Source: Sinomicrobium sp.
GTDB taxonomy: Bacteria > Bacteroidota > Bacteroidia > Flavobacteriales > Flavobacteriaceae
DNA length: 64,000 nt
Direction: 5' to 3'
Assembly: GCA_029266035.1 (NCBI GenBank)
Contig: JAJUFH010000004.1
Span: 62,001-126,000 of the forward strand
Of the stretch, positions 20,172 through 29,103 are shown in pieces. The notes under the pieces are model-generated. The model did no database searches. It was not told the origin of the DNA and saw only the letters and a list, made by a program, of their open reading frames with translations. The position numbers and the translations under genes are program-made. Position 1 is the stretch's first letter. The number at the start of each line of letters is the position of its first letter.

Positions 20172-20267
20172 AATAACCCAATAACCCAATAACCCAATAA
20201 CCCAATAACCCAATAACCCAATAACCCAATAACCCAATAACCCAATAACCCAATAACCCAATAACCC
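20172..20267. repeat. Tandem repeat (AATAACCC) x 12; reverse strand (GGGTTATT)n
   Basis: Twelve uninterrupted 8-bp units counted directly. Confidence 0.98.
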
Positions 20268-20320
20268 CCAACCCCAACTAAGCTATTCCATTATTAAAAA
20301 AAAACGTTTAAGTTTGTGGG

Positions 20321-21037
20321 ATGAAGCATTTTATACTACCACTAATCGCAGTGCTTGCCGCAGTGTCGTGCAAGCAGGGGCAGGATCGCAAGGAGGCTGT
20401 CCAAGCGTATCCGGAACAGTCTGCAGATACTGTTGTTGAAACTTCGGAAAAACCGGAAGTTTCAGAATTGTTGTCATTAGAAGGTATAGCCGACAGTACT
20501 TTTGTAAGGCTTGCCGATTACAGCTCGGATTTTGTATTTGACATGAAATACGCCACTGAAGACAATTTTTTGGAGAGCAAGGTTTACGATTGCGCCGAAT
20601 GTTATGTTCGTGCTGTGACGGCTCGTGCTGTAATTGAGGCCAATAAAGAGCTAATGAAACAAGGGTACCGCATCAAGTTCTTCGATTGTTACCGACCTTT
20701 GGATGTGCAGAAAAAAATGTGGAAGATTGTTTCCAATCCGCAGTATGTAGCCGACCCTGCCCAGGGGTCTATACACAACAAGGGGGGTGCGGTAGATATC
20801 ACTCTTGTAGATATGGAAGGTAACGAACTCGACATGGGGACGGGCTTCGACTACTTCGGCAAGGAGGGGCATCACGATTATACCGATCTTCCGGAAGTGG
20901 TGTTGTCTAACAGAAAACTGTTGAAAACCACTATGGAAAAGTACGGATTTAAATCTATTCGTACCGAGTGGTGGCATTACAATCTAGTAGACGCTTCTAA
21001 TGCCGAAGTAGCCAATTTCCGTTGGGATTGCGAATAG
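20321..21037 (+). CDS. M15 family D-Ala-D-Ala dipeptidase (VanX-like) lipoprotein
   Basis: Lipobox AAVSC; SIHNKGGAVDITL and EWWHYNL zinc motifs. Confidence 0.9.
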   Translation: MKHFILPLIAVLAAVSCKQGQDRKEAVQAYPEQSADTVVETSEKPEVSELLSLEGIADSTFVRLADYSSDFVFDMKYATEDNFLESKVYDCAECYVRAVTARAVIEANKELMKQGYRIKFFDCYRPLDVQKKMWKIVSNPQYVADPAQGSIHNKGGAVDITLVDMEGNELDMGTGFDYFGKEGHHDYTDLPEVVLSNRKLLKTTMEKYGFKSIRTEWWHYNLVDASNAEVANFRWDCE

Positions 21038-21047
21038 CCCCGGGAGG

Positions 21048-22529
21048 CTATTTCACAAGCACATCAGGATATGCTCCCGGGTTTACTTTGGGTATGGTAG
21101 ACTTGTATTTGTCGTTTATAGCATCAATAAAGGCATTGGCTACCATGGCGTATCCTTTAGCGGTAGGGTGTACACCGTCTAGGGAGAAGGCTTTTCCTGT
21201 AGCGTATGCATTGGTTAGCATCCCGCCGTCGTAGGGAATACCTCCATTTGCCACTTGCTGTATCATCGCCTGGGTATCTACAAAGGCCAATTCGTATTGT
21301 TCTGCCAGAGCTTTGATAGTGGCGTTGTACTGTGTTTGGGCATTGCTTACCAGTTCCTGTTCTTCGGGAGTGAGTACCCATTTGTCATCCAGTGGTACAG
21401 ATACGCCATTTATTTGTAGTGGATCATCGCCTACGGTAGTTCCTATAAAACTACTCGCTGTGAGTACGATGAGGTCGCTTGGGGTTGATTGTCGGAAATT
21501 CGGAATGGCTTCACCTGAGAGAGGATTGGTGAGTTGAGTGAGGTATTCGTCTACAATAACCACCGGATTTTGTCCGGCTTGGAATACAATTTGTCTTCTT
21601 TGGGCCTCTTCTTCAGATAGCATACCCAGGCTGGCGAGTAGCATTACCCCTTCATTGTACTCGGCATATCCTGCATTGAGTTGTGCAGCTTCTGCTTCCC
21701 CGAGAGGTACCGGAGCATACGGAACCGTAGTAAAGTAGGGGATGGAAGTCACATCGGGAATATTGGCTACTGCTCCCTTGGCGCCGTTTGCGGTAAGGGC
21801 AGTGAGCAATTGGTTGTATACTGCTGCAAAAACATTTGGATCGGTAATGTCGTTTTCACCGTAACCGGTGGGGTCAGTGTCTCCGGTACGATCTTCACCC
21901 ACACCTCCGGAAGTGGCGAAACTCAAAATATCGTTATTGCCTATCCACAGTGTGAAAAAGCTAGGATCTTGAGCTGCGGCATCGGCTATAACAGAGGTTT
22001 CACTGGAAGAGGCAAAACGTACAAAATAGGGATTTGCCGTAGAGCCTACCCCGGCTATATCGCCGTAACCTTCTGCGACAAGATGGTATATTTTGGCTCC
22101 GGGAACTCCCATATTGTTTACAGGTCCCTCGATGTGGTTTGTGATATCAGTGGTGGGTTCGCTATCCAAAGTTCCGGGTGCAGGAGTAGCTCCCTCGAAG
22201 ACCAATATCATCCTCGGTTCTGCAATTTTTGTACCCCCTGCAAGCAGTCCGCCATTATTGTCGGCGACCAGAGGTTGTACAAAATCGCCACCTCCTACGT
22301 GGGAAAATTGCTTGGCCATCATATTGGGATAGGAATTTTCTTGTCCTTGTAGGTATAGCGCATTATCGGCATAACCTGCGGTAAGCGAATTTCCCACAGC
22401 TACATAATTGGAAAAATCGGCTTCTCCGGAGGAATAAAAACCGGCGTCGTCTACCGATTTGTCAAATTCGGGCTCGCAGGCTACCAGAGCCAGTCCGCTG
22501 AGTATCAGGAAAGATATATTGTATTTCAT
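21048..22529 (-). CDS. SGNH/GDSL hydrolase lipoprotein
   Basis: Lipobox LALVAC; block I VAVGNSLTAGY; WIGNND; DGVHPTAKGYAMVANAF. Confidence 0.88.
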   Translation of the reverse strand: MKYNISFLILSGLALVACEPEFDKSVDDAGFYSSGEADFSNYVAVGNSLTAGYADNALYLQGQENSYPNMMAKQFSHVGGGDFVQPLVADNNGGLLAGGTKIAEPRMILVFEGATPAPGTLDSEPTTDITNHIEGPVNNMGVPGAKIYHLVAEGYGDIAGVGSTANPYFVRFASSSETSVIADAAAQDPSFFTLWIGNNDILSFATSGGVGEDRTGDTDPTGYGENDITDPNVFAAVYNQLLTALTANGAKGAVANIPDVTSIPYFTTVPYAPVPLGEAEAAQLNAGYAEYNEGVMLLASLGMLSEEEAQRRQIVFQAGQNPVVIVDEYLTQLTNPLSGEAIPNFRQSTPSDLIVLTASSFIGTTVGDDPLQINGVSVPLDDKWVLTPEEQELVSNAQTQYNATIKALAEQYELAFVDTQAMIQQVANGGIPYDGGMLTNAYATGKAFSLDGVHPTAKGYAMVANAFIDAINDKYKSTIPKVNPGAYPDVLVK

Positions 22530-22614
22530 AGTCTTTTAGTTTGTAGTTCGTAGTTTTTAGTTGGCAGGTTTCAGTATGGACTCTGCTGTTACTATAATAA
22601 AAAGGAGCTATTGT

Positions 22615-23859
22615 TTAAAAAGCATAAGACACTCCAAGGCTCGGCACAAAAGCGTTGTTTTTATAAGTACCTCCAAAGGGAACATTCTTTCCGTTTTCCT
22701 GATAGTGATCGTAGGTCGCATCGATTTCGTCGAAGTGAATATACAGGAAGGCGGCGTCGATAGCAAAGCGTTCTGAAACGTTAAAGCTGAGTCCTCCGGT
22801 AAAGTTGTTGGAATCGTTACGCGGAGTTTCAGGAGCAAAATAGCCCGCTTGAACGGGAGATTCGTCGTAGTAGTAGCCTCCTCTAATGGTAAATCGTTCG
22901 CTGGCTATATACTGCAAACCAAAGCGGTATACAGACGAATTCTTATAATTTCTAGGATTGTGAGATTCTTGTCCGTTGCTAAAAGTGACATCTAGGGCTT
23001 CGTAGGCATTCCAATATACCCTGTTGTAATCGAAAGCCACCATCCATTTTTCGTTTATGGTATAGGCAGCTCCAACGGCGAGTTCTGCAGGTAGGGGCAG
23101 AGTAGCGTTGAAAGTGGTGTTGTCGGTGTTTAACGGATAGGTAGAGGGAAGGTTTCGGAATTCGGCTTTGCCGTCTTTGGCCTTCATTTTCATTTCCGAT
23201 TTATAGCTAAATCCGAGTGTGAGGTCGTCTGTAGCGCGGAAGGCAAGTCCGACAGAATAACCCCAGGCCGTAACGCCACTGTCTTCTATAGAAACATTAG
23301 ATCGGTTACCATCGGCATCGGTGATGGCACGGTCGATATTCCGGTTAAAATTAACGCTACCAATGGCTAAAATTGGTCCACCACCTATACTGAGCTTGTC
23401 GTTTATCTTAAAAGAAAGCGTGGGTTGTATGTAAATAGCTTGTAGTTCTATATTGTTGACCAAGTGAGAGCCTTCCCAGTCTTTTGGATACTCCACACCA
23501 CTACCGTAGGGTGTATACACCGCAATTCCCGCGCTCATCCAGTCGTTGACCTTTACAGCTGCATATACATTGAAAGGTGTAGCTACGGGATTATCGGCTT
23601 TTTCTACCCATCCGTACTGACTGTTTTGAAGGTGAATATTGGAGATAACCGGACTTACCCCTGCGCTGATGGTCACTTTCTTTTCCAGAAACGAAATTCC
23701 ACCAGGATTAAAGAATACCGATTCTGCACTGTTGATTACAGCAACTCCTGCATGCCCCATGGCCAGTTGTTTTTGACCCTGAAGAGCGACGCGATATCCC
23801 CCTGCGTATGCACAGGCTGAGAGCAGTGCTACGGCCATTGAAATGTAGATTTTCTTCAT
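22615..23859 (-). CDS. OmpP1/FadL family outer membrane transporter
   Basis: GGYRVALQGQKQLAMGHAGVAVINSAESVFFNPGGISFLEKKVTIS; C-terminal VSYAF. Confidence 0.92.
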   Translation of the reverse strand: MKKIYISMAVALLSACAYAGGYRVALQGQKQLAMGHAGVAVINSAESVFFNPGGISFLEKKVTISAGVSPVISNIHLQNSQYGWVEKADNPVATPFNVYAAVKVNDWMSAGIAVYTPYGSGVEYPKDWEGSHLVNNIELQAIYIQPTLSFKINDKLSIGGGPILAIGSVNFNRNIDRAITDADGNRSNVSIEDSGVTAWGYSVGLAFRATDDLTLGFSYKSEMKMKAKDGKAEFRNLPSTYPLNTDNTTFNATLPLPAELAVGAAYTINEKWMVAFDYNRVYWNAYEALDVTFSNGQESHNPRNYKNSSVYRFGLQYIASERFTIRGGYYYDESPVQAGYFAPETPRNDSNNFTGGLSFNVSERFAIDAAFLYIHFDEIDATYDHYQENGKNVPFGGTYKNNAFVPSLGVSYAF

Positions 23860-24012
23860 AATCTATAGGTTTTATGTTCAGTAGATTTTTGAGAATACAC
23901 GAAGTATCGCACCCCTGGGGTATGGGAAAGGATGGTACGAGTATCTCATGCTTAACGATACTAACAAATTTTGTTATAAATTATGAGATATGCAATTTTT
24001 GAAGCATAAAAT

Positions 24013-24024
24013 TATGCACGCATA
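24013..24024. promoter_or_regulatory. Operator-like palindrome TATGCACGCATA upstream of the FadL gene
   Basis: Inverted repeat TATGC-AC-GCATA matching 15297-15308. Confidence 0.5.
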
Positions 24025-24042
24025 GTAAATTTACCTTAAAAT

Positions 24043-24816
24043 TTAACGTTTTAGGAATTCTGATGTAATCTCGAAGAACATTTTCGGGTTTTCTGCCTGT
24101 ACCCAGTGACCTGCGCCTTGTACGACAGAAATAGATGCTTGTGGAAAGTGTTTTTGAATGAGTTGTTGGTCGTCTGCCGTGATGTATTCCGATTTTTCTC
24201 CTTTTACAAATAGTGTTTCATTGGGGTATACGGCTTCTTGTGGAAGTGCTTTGCCTATTTCTTCTATATTGTCGTTTAAGGCGTTGAGGTCAAATCGGAA
24301 AGCTAACTCTTCCTTCTCTTTCCAGTAGATGTTTTTGAGAAGAAATTGTCTTATCCCCAATTCGGGAATATAGCGGGACAGTTGTTCGTCGGCTTCTTTG
24401 CGACTTTTGGTGATATTGAAATCTATGGAGAGTAGTCCGTTGAGTATGGTTTGGTGGTGTACGGGATAATACTTGGGAGAAATATCGACAACGACGAGCT
24501 TTTCTACCAATTCGCGGTGGGTGGTAGCAAAGAGCATGGCGGTTTTTCCTCCCATGGAGTGACCGATAATGCTGAGGTCTTCTAATTGGTGATACTTGCA
24601 GTAGCGCAATAGGTCTTCGGTGAGCAATTCATAGGAAAACTGATCGGAATGGAAGCTTCTACCGTGATTTCGTTGGTCTACAAGGTGTACTTCAAATCCC
24701 TCCTCTGCAAATTTGCTTCCCAGCGTTTTCCAATTGTCCGACATTCCGAGGAATCCGTGAAGAATGATAAGTGGTTTGCCTTGTCCGAGTATTTTTGAGT
24801 ATAGTTGTCCTTCCAT
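24043..24816 (-). CDS. Alpha/beta fold hydrolase (YbfF-like)
   Basis: LIILHGFLGMSDNWKTLGSKFAEEG, VDQRNHGRS, IGHSMGGKTAM. Confidence 0.9.
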   Translation of the reverse strand: MEGQLYSKILGQGKPLIILHGFLGMSDNWKTLGSKFAEEGFEVHLVDQRNHGRSFHSDQFSYELLTEDLLRYCKYHQLEDLSIIGHSMGGKTAMLFATTHRELVEKLVVVDISPKYYPVHHQTILNGLLSIDFNITKSRKEADEQLSRYIPELGIRQFLLKNIYWKEKEELAFRFDLNALNDNIEEIGKALPQEAVYPNETLFVKGEKSEYITADDQQLIQKHFPQASISVVQGAGHWVQAENPKMFFEITSEFLKR

Positions 24817-24823
24817 TTGATGA

Positions 24824-27232
24824 TTACATTCTGTACGAAATAAGCTTGTCTTTTTCGCCTTGTGTGACGAATTCCAATCCGCCGTTGCTACCTTTTCTAA
24901 GGTCGATGGCAGAAGTGCCGTAAACCGGGCTGTTGCCCATCAATTTTGCATTACTGTCAAAGATATAGACTTTTTTCGCCTGCATATCGGTGATAGCTAC
25001 ATATATTTTGTTGTCTATATAAAAAATTTCCGGTTTTGTATAGATGCCGTAGTCCAGTTCGTATTTATTCGTTTTTACGGTAAAAATATTGTCCGACATT
25101 GTGGCCAGTGTTTTGGAGGTGGCGTAGATACCGTGTTCCCCGTCTAGCTCGAGTGATATGCTGTTGAGACGCCCTTGCTCATCTACCTGCACGAGATCGC
25201 CTGATGCATTGGTAGTGGTAAATTTGTTTTTGTAGGGGTATACTTCATTTCCTGAAAAGTTTATTTTGCCTTTTACCTGTACCCTGTTACGCCCTGTGCG
25301 ATGCAATAGGTGGAGGGTGCCGTTTTCTTCTTGTACAACGATATAGTCGCGATTACCTAGCCTGATGTGTTTGGGTGGGTTTATAATAGCCGAACTCGTC
25401 CCTTTAAATACAAATCCACTCACGCGTTTTCCCTCAGAATTAAAGGGGACTACAGTATTGTTTTGCGTAATAAAAAATCGATATTTTTTGTTGTGGTCGT
25501 AGTCAAATACCGCCAGTCCTTTGGTGATAGGGTGATCTACTTTTACGGGAAATGGGGATACATCATTCCCGTTTCGATCTACTATATAGATGCCGTCTTC
25601 CAGCGCAAAGGCCAATTGCAGTTTTCCGTTTTTGTAGAGATCTACCTGATTAATGCTACCGAGGATAGGGCTGTTGAGTTTTTTCTTCCACAGCACCTTT
25701 CCTTTGTCGGAGATGAGGTAGAGATTGTTTTCTACGTCTTGCACTACGATTTCATTTCTCTTGTTGCGGTGGTTGGTTACCCATTGTGGTGGCAGGGCGA
25801 TATCGGCGTCCAAGGCAATGTTGAATTTTTCAGATATCCCCTGTGTGGTCGTGCTAGTTCCCGGTTTGCGCATAGCGATATTGGTATGCGTAAAACGCTG
25901 TTCGTTTAGCGCCTGTATCACCAGATAAGGAAAGCTTTCTGTCTTGGTAAAGGATGCTTGTTGGAGGTTTCTGGATACGATTTTGTCAAACAGCAATTCT
26001 TTAAAGTGGCTATCTGAAGCCACGGCCAAAGTGGAAGCAGCATCGGGCAGACTTTCTAATAGCTGCTTGAAGAATTTTTGGAAAGCCAAGGTCGATTTGT
26101 TTTGATACTGACTGATGAGGTCGGTAAGTGCTTCCGGCTGATCAGACAATACGATAAAATCGTTTAGTGCGGTGTAATAGCTCACAGCTTTTCCGAGGCC
26201 GAAAGGAGGAAGGGTTTCCTCAAAGGGCTGTAGGGGAGTAATTTTATATATATTGTGATCTCTGAAATTGCTGTGTAACACAGCTGAAGAAGAGAAGGCA
26301 TTTTCTGCCATTTCTGTATCGAAGGTGTGAAAGGCCGCAGCGTCGTATGTTTCGGTAAAAATAATTGCTATTTCATCTGTGACAGCCAGCAATTCCCTTA
26401 TTTCAGGGGTGATAGAATCTCGTTGGGCAGAAAAATTTTGCGGACTCAGCGCTAGCATACCTTTAAATGTAGAGGGGGTGATAGCGGGTGAATGTTTTAC
26501 GAATGGAGGAACTTCTTCAACAACTAGTGAATCTGTTTCCGAAACGATACCAGACAACAACAACTCTCCGGGTGATAGGTTTAAGTCGTACATCGTCCAT
26601 TTCTCTGTTTTTGAGAGATTGTCTTTTATGTTTAGAAGAGGGTTTTTGGGGTTGAATTTGTTGTTTTTTAGAAATAAAGAGGTCTGCGTACTGCCCTCTG
26701 AAAGTGAAAACATCTTTTGAAAGTTCTCGGAGTTGTTTACTTGAAGAGACAGACTTTCATCTATCAGGCTTTTTGAAGACGACAATATGGAGATACTGTC
26801 GGTGAGTGCGCTGAAAATGTGCTGATCTTTTGAGGTGAATTCCCTAAAAGGAGTACTGCTTTGAGGCGACTTTCTCGCATTCCATCCCGGTATGGAATCG
26901 GGGAGGATGTCGCGAGACAGATATGCGAAATTGTAGGTGCTATCTGTTTCTTTTTGGATACACAGCAAGGCTTCACTTTTGTTTTCCAGTATTTTTAATA
27001 CTTCTATTTTTTCCTTTAAATCGGGAGGTAACAGAGTGTTGTCTTTTAAAAAGTCGTTGTTCTTAAGGCTGTTGAAAAAAGCTTGAGGGTTGGGGATTTT
27101 TAAGATGATCGTTGCAGTTTCCGGAATGTGAGAGGTGAGTTTCCCGCTATGTCGTTCCGGCTTGCCACAGGAGGCAAGGAGCAGGAAAACAGTGAAAATA
27201 ACAATAGTCTTTCGAATTAGGGTATATTTCAT
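24824..27232 (-). CDS. Large lipoprotein: DUF3352-like N-terminus and beta-propeller-like C-terminus
   Basis: Lipobox LLLASC; HIPETATIILKIPNPQAFFNSLK; repeated KGKVLWKKKLNSPILGS / FDSNAKLMGNSPVYGTSAIDL segments. Confidence 0.65.
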   Translation of the reverse strand: MKYTLIRKTIVIFTVFLLLASCGKPERHSGKLTSHIPETATIILKIPNPQAFFNSLKNNDFLKDNTLLPPDLKEKIEVLKILENKSEALLCIQKETDSTYNFAYLSRDILPDSIPGWNARKSPQSSTPFREFTSKDQHIFSALTDSISILSSSKSLIDESLSLQVNNSENFQKMFSLSEGSTQTSLFLKNNKFNPKNPLLNIKDNLSKTEKWTMYDLNLSPGELLLSGIVSETDSLVVEEVPPFVKHSPAITPSTFKGMLALSPQNFSAQRDSITPEIRELLAVTDEIAIIFTETYDAAAFHTFDTEMAENAFSSSAVLHSNFRDHNIYKITPLQPFEETLPPFGLGKAVSYYTALNDFIVLSDQPEALTDLISQYQNKSTLAFQKFFKQLLESLPDAASTLAVASDSHFKELLFDKIVSRNLQQASFTKTESFPYLVIQALNEQRFTHTNIAMRKPGTSTTTQGISEKFNIALDADIALPPQWVTNHRNKRNEIVVQDVENNLYLISDKGKVLWKKKLNSPILGSINQVDLYKNGKLQLAFALEDGIYIVDRNGNDVSPFPVKVDHPITKGLAVFDYDHNKKYRFFITQNNTVVPFNSEGKRVSGFVFKGTSSAIINPPKHIRLGNRDYIVVQEENGTLHLLHRTGRNRVQVKGKINFSGNEVYPYKNKFTTTNASGDLVQVDEQGRLNSISLELDGEHGIYATSKTLATMSDNIFTVKTNKYELDYGIYTKPEIFYIDNKIYVAITDMQAKKVYIFDSNAKLMGNSPVYGTSAIDLRKGSNGGLEFVTQGEKDKLISYRM

Positions 27233-27262
27233 TTGACCTCAGCTTGTATTTTTTTAACGTAT

Positions 27263-27300
27263 AACGGGCCTAACCTATTGTAGGTAGAGCCCGTTTTTGT
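27263..27300. terminator. Hairpin aacgggc...gcccgtt followed by a T-rich run on the + strand
   Basis: 7-bp stem with nested inverted repeat acct/aggt. Confidence 0.5.
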
Positions 27301-27335
27301 ATTGTTGAGTGATTGAAACTCGCTATTCAAATCGA

Positions 27336-28046
27336 TTATTTGTCGTCTTCGTTGACCTGAGCGCTTTGTTCGGGGCTGTTTTTCTGGTTTTCTAATGCTT
27401 GTTTAATCTGTTTGGCGAGATTGAAATTAGGAGCCAATGCCAACGCTTGATCCATTAGTTGAATGGCCTCATCTACTTTTGTTTTGTCTTTGTTGAATGT
27501 GAGCAATCCTTTTTGGTAGGTCAGTGCAGCTTTTAGAGGTACTTCATAGGGAGGGTTGCTTTCGTAGAAAGGCATTTTCATATCGTCTTTGACGTTTTGA
27601 AGTCCGTATCCGATATGTTTGTCTACCTCGTCCAACTTCCCGATTTGTAGGTTGAGGTTGGCGAGTTCGTATGCGAGATAGGCATCGGGATTTCGGTCGA
27701 ACAGAATTTCGTATTGCTGTACGGCTAGTTGCGGTTGTTCGAGTGATTTCAAGGATATCGCTTTGACATCTACAGCCATATCTGATGCAGAAGTGTCTTT
27801 TTCGGTGCCGAGCAGGTTGATAGCCTGCATATATTGTCTCGAATTGGCATAGAGAAAGGCCAAAGTATCTTTGCGTTCTTGAGAAGGGGCGATAACATAG
27901 AGGTGAGTAAGCGCGTTGATAGCTCCCTGTATATCCCCTTGTACCCTCATCTGCTTGTAAAAATCTTCGTAGTGTTTTTTCAGATCGGTTTGTCCGTTTG
28001 CCATAAAGAATGATGAGAATATGGCTAAAATTGCAATCTTTTTCAT
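27336..28046 (-). CDS. Tetratricopeptide repeat protein, secreted
   Basis: Signal peptide MKKIAILAIFSSFFMANGQ, TPR-like helices; start trimmed from 28136. Confidence 0.75.
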   Translation of the reverse strand: MKKIAILAIFSSFFMANGQTDLKKHYEDFYKQMRVQGDIQGAINALTHLYVIAPSQERKDTLAFLYANSRQYMQAINLLGTEKDTSASDMAVDVKAISLKSLEQPQLAVQQYEILFDRNPDAYLAYELANLNLQIGKLDEVDKHIGYGLQNVKDDMKMPFYESNPPYEVPLKAALTYQKGLLTFNKDKTKVDEAIQLMDQALALAPNFNLAKQIKQALENQKNSPEQSAQVNEDDK

Positions 28047-28152
28047 AGGATAAAATCGTATTAAGGTTTCCAAAACTATAAAAAAATAGCATTGATCCGT
28101 ACAAAAACGATTAAGAAACTGTCTAAATTTTGTCACCCGTATTTTAAGCAGT

Positions 28153-28947
28153 TCAAATATCTTTTAAAAATTGATATTGAAGCGTGTTTATCAGATAGGT
28201 TGAAGATATGATTTTGCCTTGTGTTTCAACATCGTCTGAAAAGTTGGGTGGGGGAATTCTGAGTGCTGTGGCTCTTTCTGTGTAGTATACTTTTCGCGAT
28301 GGGTGATTGGGGTGTGCTGCATTAAATACTTTACCCCATTGTTGCTGTCTGATAATCTCGGAGATAATACCTATGCAGTCGTCTCTGTGAATGAGGTTGA
28401 CCGGAGCCTCTCCATTGGGAATTTCGGTTTTTCCCGACAGCTGAAGTACTGGTTGTCGATCTTCTGCGATAAGTCCAGCAAAGCGAAGTATGGTAGCTTG
28501 ACTACTGAATTTCCTGATCAGTGCCTCGCAGGCCAACAATTGTTTACCACTTTCTTTGTCGGGTGCAGTTAGGGTGTGTTCGGTAACTACGGTATTGCTA
28601 TCAGCGTACACTGAGGTACTGCTTATAAAGAGGATACGAGCCGGGGGGTGGTGGTCTAATGCTTGAAGTATCACATTGATCTTTCGTACAAAATTCTCGT
28701 TTTCTGCCGCTTTCAGCCGTGGTGGAAGCGCAATGATGAGTATATCTGCCCCTTGTATAAAATCGGAAAAGGAACCATCGATACCCTTTACAGTTATTTG
28801 TATTACAAAGGGGAGGATACCTTTTTCAGAAAGTGCAGCTGCCTTTTCCGGTGAGGTCACCGAGCCATATATGCTGTGCCCTTGCTGGCGAAGTGCATTG
28901 CCCAAGGGGAGCCCCAGCCATCCGCAGCCTAATATCGCTATTTTCAC
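28153..28947 (-). CDS. NAD(P)-binding nucleoside-diphosphate-sugar epimerase-like protein (YeeZ-like)
   Basis: MKIAILGCGWLGLPLGNAL; ILFISSTSVYAD. Confidence 0.8.
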   Translation of the reverse strand: MKIAILGCGWLGLPLGNALRQQGHSIYGSVTSPEKAAALSEKGILPFVIQITVKGIDGSFSDFIQGADILIIALPPRLKAAENENFVRKINVILQALDHHPPARILFISSTSVYADSNTVVTEHTLTAPDKESGKQLLACEALIRKFSSQATILRFAGLIAEDRQPVLQLSGKTEIPNGEAPVNLIHRDDCIGIISEIIRQQQWGKVFNAAHPNHPSRKVYYTERATALRIPPPNFSDDVETQGKIISSTYLINTLQYQFLKDI

Positions 28948-29103
28948 TGGTTTTTTTTTTAGGTTTTTTGACCTTTTGTGTTTTTGTTCTTTTGTGTTTT
29001 TGTGTTTTTGGTTTGTATAAATGCTGCCTTTAGGGTGGCTAATCGATGACAGTCTTGGGTTCGCCGGGCTAAATCACTGTAATAGTTGAATTGCTCATCA
29101 CCG

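Noticed and set aside
20172-20267. CRISPR or centromere-like (parS) element
   Set aside because: Pure 8-bp tandem units with no spacers; not similar to parS consensus.
21681-22352. Antisense ORF (223 aa) opposite the GDSL lipoprotein
   Set aside because: Overlaps a confident CDS, low-complexity translation, no motif.
25367-25909. Antisense ORF (180 aa) inside the DUF3352-like gene
   Set aside because: Shadow ORF with no promoter-like signal or motif.
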